DNA of 64,000 nucleotides from Rosa chinensis (Eukaryota > Streptophyta > Magnoliopsida > Rosales > Rosaceae), in NCBI RefSeq assembly GCF_002994745.2, contig NC_037092.1:82318824-82382823 (forward strand), written 5' to 3'. Position 1 is the stretch's first letter; every line of letters starts with the position of its first letter. Position numbers and translations under genes: made by a program. The notes under the pieces were generated by a model. It saw nothing but the letters and a program-made list of their open reading frames with translations, ran no database searches and was not told the DNA's origin. Positions 57,206 through 64,000 of this stretch are shown here, piece after piece.

Positions 57206-57858
57206 CAAAACCAAGGTATCAGAGAGGGGGACCTGATATGTTTGACCCAGAGGCTCATGGGGCAATGTATCGTAATGGGAGTGTAACTCGAGCTTTCAAT
57301 AGGCTGTGCTTGAATCATGGTTCATGGGCCGACCCAGAAGTGATCCCCTCTTGGGTTTTTAGTGAGAAGGAGTAGTTTTTAACTGCCAACCCTTTCTTCC
57401 CGGTTCCGGCCCAAGTAGACAATTTTGTCACCCAAACCCATCATGCCACCTCAGTGAGACTAGTGGAATTAGATCCACCTACTACCACTAGGCCTGCTAT
57501 CATTGAGTCAGTAAACAACAAACTTGAGCAGCCACAAATAGATAAGATAGTGAAGAAGACACATTAAGGCTCATCATGTACCTCGACTACTGTCAACAGT
57601 ACCCCAAAGAAAACAATGAGCATGCAGAAGCCGAGCCTTAGACTCTCACAAGGTGCAGGAAGAGGTAGGGGGAGAGGTAGAGGGAAAAAGGGTAGAAGCA
57701 AAGATGTTCCAGTTAGTGAACAACAAACCGAGCCAGTGGAGGAAGGGATGTTATTCCCTGTGGATAGTCATGGAATCCCCACAAGGACTGCAAGGGGAGA
57801 CAAAGTGGATAGCCCTGATATTGTGGCTAAAGGTACGGAGGATTTAACCCACCTCTAA
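57206..57858 (+). pseudogene. LINE ORF1, C-terminal part
   Basis: The frame resumes after gypsy element 3 with MFDPEAHGAMYRNGS (57,238 on) and NRLCLNHGSWADPEV. Stop codons occur near 57,375 and 57,565. The tail includes an RG-rich stretch (RGRGRGRGKKGRS, about 57,660-57,700), suited to RNA binding, and ends at TAA 57,856-57,858. ORF2 starts 38 bases downstream, the close spacing usual in L1 elements. Confidence 0.8.
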
Positions 57859-57896
57859 GGTTGTGGCGGCTGGCCCAGTACAGCTGCAAGGCCACA

Positions 57897-60800
57897 ATGA
57901 ATTGCCTGGCTTGGAACTGTCAAGGCTTGGGGAAACCTTTGACAGTACAATCACTCAAAGAGATTACCCACTCCCAAAAACCAGATTTTGTTTTTCTGTC
58001 GGAAACTCACAAATGCAACAACTATGTTAATAGCATTCGTGTTCAGTTAAGATATAGTCAAGAGTACACAGTAAATCCTATCAATTCTGCAGGAGGATTA
58101 TACCTTTGGTGGAAAGATGATTACAAGGTAGAGATCACGGACTTTTCGAAGTATTTCATTGACTCGACGATTACACTGCCGGATACTGGTTATGAGGTGA
58201 GAGTTACATGGATGTACGGGCCTCCTTACCAAACTGATAAGGAGGTATTCTGGAGAAATTGGGAAAATAAAGCAAGAGATGACGGAAGGCCTTGGCTATT
58301 CATTGGTGATCTCAACGAGATGATGTTTCACTATGAAAGGGAGGGCAGAACTCCCTGGGACCCGAATAGAAGAAGGTATCTGAATAATTTTTTATCCACT
58401 AATTCACTTATGGATATAGGGTTCAAAGGACAAAAAATTACTTGGGCCCGCAAAGAAAATGAGATGGTCATCCTCCAAGAGAGAATTGACAGATGCCTTG
58501 TGTGCAAGGAATGGCTTTTTTGTTGGCCTGACTCATGTCTTACACATCTTGCAAGACTTGGATCAGATCACAACCCTCTTCTCTTTACTTCTAGCCCTAA
58601 CATAAGTAGAAGGAAGGCCTGTTTCAAGTTTGAGGCCTACTGGGCTGATGAGGAATACTCCTTTTCAATAGTAAAGGATAGCTGGAACAGTAACTCCAAC
58701 ATCCCCAATATTCTCCAGTGGGAATTAAATCTCAATCATTGCAAGTCAAACCTCCAAGCCTGGAGCAGAAAGCGATTTCCTAAGTGCAATAAAGAGGAGA
58801 TCAAAGCTTGCTTGTATGAATTAGAGGAGCTCCAACTAGTAGCTCCTTATAGTAGCGATAAGCAGCAACCTGACATTGAGTCGAAATTGGGATGCCTTTG
58901 GCTTAGGGAGGAGAAGTATTGGCAGCAAAGGTCTAGAGTTAATTGGCTCAAAGCCGGGGACTCTAATTTTAGATTCTTTCACCTCTCTACTCTTCATAGA
59001 AGACAGAGGAACCGCATCCTAAAAATCCAAGATGAGGGGGGTAGGTGGATTTCAGGGGAGCGACAGATCAGGGCAGCTTTTGAATCACATTTCAAGGGTA
59101 TGTTTCAGAGCAATGGTCAAAGAGTATGGGGAAATGCTTTTTGCGGAGCTTCACCTATTGTTTCAAAGGATATGAACTATAAACTTCTTGCTCCTTTCAC
59201 TCTCGAGGAGGTCAAGGAAGCGGCTATGCAGCTTGGGGCACTAAAGGCCCAGGGACCGGATGGGTTCCCAGGTCTTTTCTACCATAAATACTGGAAGTTG
59301 GTGAATGAGGTGGTTTTTAACTCCTCTAAGGATTTTGGAGGGGGACAGGTCAGTTTGAATAGTCTGAACCAAACACATATTGTCCTAATTCCTAAAGTCC
59401 CCAACCCTGAGACAACCTCACAGTTCCGTCCGATTAGCCTGTGCAACAATTCATATAAGATTCTTGCTAAGGTATTGGCAAATCGCTTAAAAGCTGTACT
59501 CCCTTCCTTAATTTCCCCCAACCAAAACGCTTTTGTCCCAGAGAGGCTAATACAGGACAACATCATGCTAGCCCATGAGACCTTCCACTATCTCCGATTA
59601 AAAAGAGAGGGAGATTTCCATGAGTTTGGTTTAAAGCTGGATATGAACAAGGCCTATGACAGAGTGGATTGGGATTTTTTAGAAACAGCCCTCTGAAGAT
59701 TTGGTTTCTCACCACGGTGGGTGGATTTGATTATGAAGTGTGTCTCAACGGTCTCCTTCTCTGTAGTGTTGAATGGTAATCCGGGGTGTTTCTTTAGCCC
59801 TAGTTGTGGTTTGAGGCAGGGAGATCCACTCTCACCCTACCTTTTCCTTATAGTCAGTGAGGTATTATCTCTACAGCTCACATATGCTATCCAGGACTCT
59901 TCCTTGCGAGGTAACAAGTTGACACGGTCTTGCCCTACTCTATCTCACCTATTCTTTGCCGATGACTCTCTATTCTTCCTAAAGGCTACTCTTTTGAATT
60001 GTTGGCAATTGGTGAGAATCCTAGATGAATATAGCTAGGCATCGGGCCAAATGATCAATAATGAGAAGTCGAGCATTTTCTTCTCTCCAAACACTCCGGA
60101 TCAAATGAAAAGGCTCATGTGTACTCTATTGAATTTCGTGGAAGTTGATAATCTGGGAACCTACTTGGGGACGCCTACTATTTGGGGGAGATCCAAAAAA
60201 GAAGCACTTTTGTACAGCAACGAGCGTATAAGTAGAAAGCTTGAGGGTTGGAAAGAGAAAACCTTACGGCAGCTGGAAAGCAAGTCCAAATTAAATCTGT
60301 GGCCATGTCTATCCCTGCCTACCCGATGTCCTGTTTCAAGTTCCCAAAGAGTACATGCGAAAAAATCAATTCCACTATCAGTAACTTTTGGTGGGGAGAA
60401 TATGAGTTTGGTAGCAAGCTCCACTGGAGCAGTTGGAGCTCTCTCTGTAAACCGAAGGAAGCAAGAGGTCTTGGTTTCAGGGACATATATCATTTCAACC
60501 TAGCACTTCTAGCAAAACAATGCTGGCGTATCATTGAGCAACCTCAAACCTTATGGGTCCGTGTCCTTAAGGCCAGATACTTTCCAAATTGTGACTTTCT
60601 TCAAGCCGAGAAAGGCTATAGGGCCTCATGGGGATGGTCTAGTCTACTCCAAGCAAAAGACCATATTTTCAAAGGCTCAAGCTGGCAAGTCATCAATGGC
60701 TATAAGGTAAACATATGGAAGGATAGCTGGCTGCACCCTCCCGATATCCGTCCACTCCAAATAATCGGTTCCCCACAAGTTGATACTCCCACAATGGTTC

Positions 60801-62532
60801 ATGAACTCATTGATTGGAACTCCCATTCTTGGAACTTAGGGAGCATTTTACATCTACTCCAACCACTAGAAGTGGAAAAAATACAGAACATCCCAATTGG
60901 TGACAGGGAAGGAGAGGATATGCTTATTTGGCCATGGAATCGGAATGGGACCTACTCGGTAAAAACTGGATATCATTGGGTTCACTCCCAACTCACTGCA
61001 GCCACAATGGCCACCAAGTCAAGGTCATCTCACTTAGTATCTACAAAAGTTTGGAAGATTGTTTGGAATATGACTACTCTTCCTAAAATTAAGTCTTTCT
61101 TTTGGAGAGTTCTTAGTGGTACAGTTCCCACTAAGCAAAAGACCATATTTTCAAAGGCTCAAGCTGGCAAGTCATCAATGGCTATAAGGTAAACATATGG
61201 AAGGATAGCTGGCTGCACCCTCCCGATATCCGTCCACTCCAAATAATCGGTTCCCCACAAGTTGATACTCCCACAATGGTTCATGAACTCATTGATTGGA
61301 ACTCCCATTCTTGGAACTTAGGGAGCATTTTACATCTACTCCAACCACTAGAAGTGGAAAAAATACAGAACATCCCAATTGGTGACAGGGAAGGAGAGGA
61401 TATGCTTATTTGGCCATGGAATCGGAATGGGACCTACTCGGTAAAAACTGGATATCATTGGGTTCACTCCCAACTCACTGCAGCCACAATGGCCACCAAG
61501 TCAGGGTCATCTCACTTAGTATCTACTAAAGTTTGGAAGATTGTTTGGAATATGACTACTCTTCCTAAAATTAAGTCTTTCTTTTGGAGAGTTCTTAGTG
61601 GTGCAGTTCCCACATTCTTAAATCTTTTTAAAAGAAGACTAATAACATCCCCGCTATGCCCTATTTGCGGAGCCTTTGAGGAATCCGTTGAGCATTCTCT
61701 CCTGCTCTGTACATGGGTGAAGGAAGTGTGGTTTGGTTCACCTGTGGGCATCAAGATTGACAAACAAAGGATCACAAATTTTGACTCTTGGCTCTTGAAA
61801 ATACTGGAAACTATTTAGACAAAATCAGAAAAAAAGTGGCTACTTACCTTGGTTAGTTGTTTGTGCTGGGCAATCTGGAGAGCTCAGTGTGATCTAATAT
61901 ACCAACAAAAAAAGCCTTGCCCACTTCAAGTGATCAGGTTCTGCAGCAAGCTGGCTTTTGAGTACTGGGATAACACCATTGCTGCAAATAAACCGAACAT
62001 CGCTGACCCCCATGATCGTCCAACTTGGAACCCTCCCCCTCCAGGCTATGTGGCAGTCAACTGTGATGCGGCATGGTATAAGCCAGATATTGGTGGCCTG
62101 GGAGTAGTCATCAGAGATGAGAATGGTGTAGTGATTGGAGGATCCACAAACAGAACTAATTGTGGTTCCTTAGAAATTGCTGAAGCACAGGCGGTCTGCC
62201 TCGGAGCAGTGTTGGCCTCGGATTGTAACCTAAAAAGGGTAAGATTTCAATCAGATTCCCAGTTGGTGATATCGGAGCTCTTATCATCAAAGTCACACAG
62301 AAGCTGGAAAATCTTGCCCATCATTGAAGAAATTCGCAATAGAAGTAAGGTCTTTGAAGCTGTTACCTGGGAATGGATTCCCCGTGAAGCGAACATGGTT
62401 GCACACAATGCAACCTCGCTTGCCATATCGAGGGTGGATCTTAACAGATGGGCTGACAGGCCACCACCTTCTCTATCCCTTGTCCTGAGAAATGATGGTC
62501 TTTCGTGCCCACCGTTGGCGGGGGTTTTGTAA
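57897..62532 (+). pseudogene. LINE ORF2: endonuclease, reverse transcriptase, zinc finger, RNase H
   Basis: Starts MNCLAWNCQGLG, the signature start of plant L1 ORF2. The endonuclease (57,897 to about 58,610) shows FLSETH, FIGDLNEM and GSDHNPLL. The reverse transcriptase follows: AQGPDGFPGLFYHKYW, FRPISLCNNSYKI, LDMNKAYDRVDW; a TGA at 59,694-59,696; then LRQGDPLSPYLF and LFFADDSLFF (catalytic). Stops and a shift near 60,250 precede the C-terminal region, where a 482-bp tandem duplication breaks the frame. Then come a zf-RVT domain (CPICGAFEESVEHSLLLC) and an RNase H (61,849-62,532: NCDAAWY, EIAEAQAV, QSDSQLV). Many breaks; not functional. Confidence 0.9.
60651..61613. repeat. 482-bp tandem duplication in LINE ORF2
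   Basis: AAGCAAAAGACCATATTTTC at 60,651 recurs at 61,133, and the copies agree to CAGTTCCCAC with about three differences. 482 is not a multiple of 3, so the duplication shifts the frame. High identity makes it either recent or an assembly artefact. Confidence 0.95.
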
Positions 62533-62708
62533 TGAAAGTTGCTGCAGTTTTTTTCTTTAGCTTTTTCTGGGTATCTCTTTCTGTTTCTATCTCAGTTTGT
62601 GATTTAGATGAAAGAGACCCTTTCCGCTTTTCCAGGTTGTAGTTTTTGGGCCTCAGTTATTTGCTGGGCTCTTCGGATCTCTCCTTTAATGAATTTATCT
62701 TTAGTCCG

Positions 62709-62730
62709 AAAAAAAAAAAAAAAAAAAAAA
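62709..62730 (+). other. Poly(A) tail of the LINE
   Basis: An A-run of 22 bases ends the element, followed by the duplicated GAGTGAAATGA. Confidence 0.95.
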
Positions 62731-62741
62731 GAGTGAAATGA

Positions 62742-63571
62742 TGAATAAAAACAAAGCATGAAGGGGGAGTATGGGAGTGGTTTGTAAAATATGTAAAAGA
62801 TGGAGTAATGATGAAATGAAAGCAAAGCATGAAGGTGCAGAAATATGGAAGTGATGATGATATATTAAAGAGAATGGAGTAGAAAAATATATCCAAGGAA
62901 AAAGAGAAAAGCATTTAGCTTTCTTCATATGGGTAGGAAACATGAACATGTGGTGTTGAGCTGTTTTTTAGGTCAGTTTCTGCCCCTTTATTCCTTCAAT
63001 TATTTCTCCACCAATAATTCATATTGGGCCTCTGATTTCTTCATATCAAATGTTCCTCTATGAGTGTAGATCATCCTGGTCAAATTTCAGAGCTTCAATC
63101 CATGTGGTTTGGCCGGAAATACTGCTGGACTCATTACAGGTCCAGTTTTCCAGTTTTGCTTCTGCAGAGAATTGGACTGATTGTTTGAAGGCTTTCCACT
63201 TCTATCTGGCTCTTGCACTCTTCATAAGAAATTATCCATGGGATGTCTAGAATGAAACTGGAAAGTTTCAACTCATTCGGATTTCTCTTGGTCAAACGGG
63301 TACCCCTCCTTTCGTGTCTAGCTCACTTTCTCCTAGCCGGAGTAAGAAAATGTTCTAAGGTTGACTTTTTAGTGCATTTCCATTCTTCTCTATCATGTCT
63401 TAGCATGATAAGGAAAACATAATAAATATATATAAATAAACATAAAGGTTAAGCAAAAGTACAAGATTAGAGAAATAATGAAATTGGATTAATCAACATT
63501 AAATTTGGACTTTAGAACAAGTAATTTCCATGTTTTAAGGGACAAATATGTATAAGAATTATGATCCAACA
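62742..63571 (-). repeat. Right LTR of the Athila-like element, piece 3 of 3
   Basis: Continues the LTR after the LINE and ends CCAACA at 63,571. It matches about 9,239-10,068 of the intact LTR. The frames at 62,604-62,949 are low-complexity. Confidence 0.95.
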
Positions 63572-64000
63572 CTCTCCCCGACAAATTTAACCCTTTGAAA
63601 AATTTTCTCTTCCACATCTGAGAAACCCTATCTATCTCGCTCTCCCTTAGGCACAGATCGAAGAACCTAGCAGCCCCAACTCAACACAAATTTCTTGGCA
63701 GATCTCCCCCATTAAACTCTCCTCTAATCAAAACTGAAAACTCAATCTGCCCCATCTCTCTTCGGCAAACACAGAACCCATCTCAATCACTTTTTCAAAC
63801 CATACAGCCAAACCATCTCAATCCCTCTCACGAGTTCTTGTTGGTGTTGAGAAGATTTCAACGCTTTCAATCCGTATTGTTTCACTACTGTTGGGTAAGC
63901 CCTTCTATTCACTGTTAATCAATTTATTTAGAGTTTCTTTTGGATTGGGTTTTAGGGTTTTAATTGAAAATTTCTATTCAAATTTGATTTGTGTTTGCTG
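63572..64000 (+). other. Possible 5' untranslated exon and first intron of a host gene
   Basis: Beyond the LTR nest the sequence becomes C/T-rich without ATG-led coding (CTCTTCCACATCTGAGAAACCCTATC...), like a plant 5' untranslated exon. It ends at ACTACTGTTGG before a consensus donor GTAAGC (63,895), followed by T-rich intron-like sequence to the window edge. If right, the LTR nest sits just upstream of, or inside, the promoter of a gene that begins beyond 64,000. No coding sequence is seen. Confidence 0.4.

Larger units (their letters stand above)
37536..62730 (+). mobile_element. L1-type LINE, split by gypsy element 3
   Basis: It has a 5' leader, ORF1 with a zinc knuckle, ORF2 with endonuclease, reverse transcriptase and RNase H, and a 3' poly(A) run at 62,709-62,730. 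GAGTGAAATGA at 37,525-37,535 and 62,731-62,741, each preceded by an A-rich run, is the target duplication. Without the 18.3-kb insertion it is about 6.9 kb, close to full length for plant L1 elements. Both ORFs carry stops and frameshifts. Positions 37,536-37,947 are the untranslated leader, with no other feature seen. Confidence 0.95.
7912..63571 (-). mobile_element. Outermost nested element: non-autonomous Athila-like LTR retrotransposon (LARD-like)
   Basis: Two LTRs starting TGTTAG and ending CCAACA on the plus strand bound a 5.1-kb internal region. The intact left LTR is 2,157 bp. The right LTR is split by a hAT and a LINE, and its three pieces sum to 2,157 bp. Flanks are CTCTT at 7,907-7,911 and CTCTC at 63,572-63,576, a 5-bp target duplication with one mismatch. 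An Asp-tRNA-type primer site beside the right LTR sets the strand as minus. The interior lacks gag, protease and integrase and keeps only a scrap of pol plus an antisense WUS-like gene. Without nested insertions it would be about 9.4 kb. Confidence 0.9.

Overview
The window is plant nuclear DNA, almost certainly from a flowering plant and probably a eudicot. It holds plant-type Ty3/gypsy elements, a plant L1-type LINE, a CACTA element, hAT and PIF/Harbinger elements, and two degraded copies of the plant stem-cell regulator WUSCHEL (WUS). I see no intact ordinary host gene, rRNA, tRNA or CRISPR array. The only hint of a resident host gene is a leader-like exon with a splice donor at the right edge (63,572-64,000).

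Layout. Positions 1-668 are the start of a minus-strand LTR retrotransposon running off the left edge. Positions 669-7,911 are AT-rich intergenic DNA with duplicated blocks, a probable solo LTR, a 79-bp minisatellite and a 1.7-kb PIF/Harbinger element. From 7,912 to 63,571 lies one nest of transposons. Its outermost member is a minus-strand, non-autonomous, Athila-like LTR element with 2,157-bp LTRs. Its right LTR is split twice: by a hAT element (16,312-37,358, 8-bp target duplication) and by an L1-type LINE (37,536-62,730). The hAT contains gypsy element 2 (16,804-36,787, Tat-type, plus strand, target duplication GCTGC), which itself contains a solo LTR (26,516-28,624, target duplication CCTCC). 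The LINE contains gypsy element 3 (38,921-57,200, Tat-type, minus strand), which contains a CACTA element (43,289-49,987, target duplication AGA). Summing the three pieces of the split outer LTR gives exactly the length of the intact one, so the nest is well resolved.

The most interesting content is cargo. Each of the three large LTR elements carries one or more genes antisense to its own gag-pol strand. The Athila-like element carries a WUS-like gene (12,639-13,247) that keeps the homeodomain, WUS box and EAR-like motif. Gypsy element 2 carries a second WUS-like gene (26,423-29,285, split by the solo LTR) and a multi-exon plant-mobile-domain (PMD) gene (31,262-34,620). Gypsy element 3 carries a spliced gene of the 'putative gypsy type transposon' family (about 41,166-50,570). 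The two WUS copies also share sequence upstream of their start codons. A related block recurs upstream of the second copy, so gene and upstream DNA appear to have moved together between element families.

All gag-pol, LINE and CACTA reading frames are broken by stops or frameshifts, so nothing here looks autonomous. Domain calls come from recognising motifs by eye; no database search or alignment program was run.
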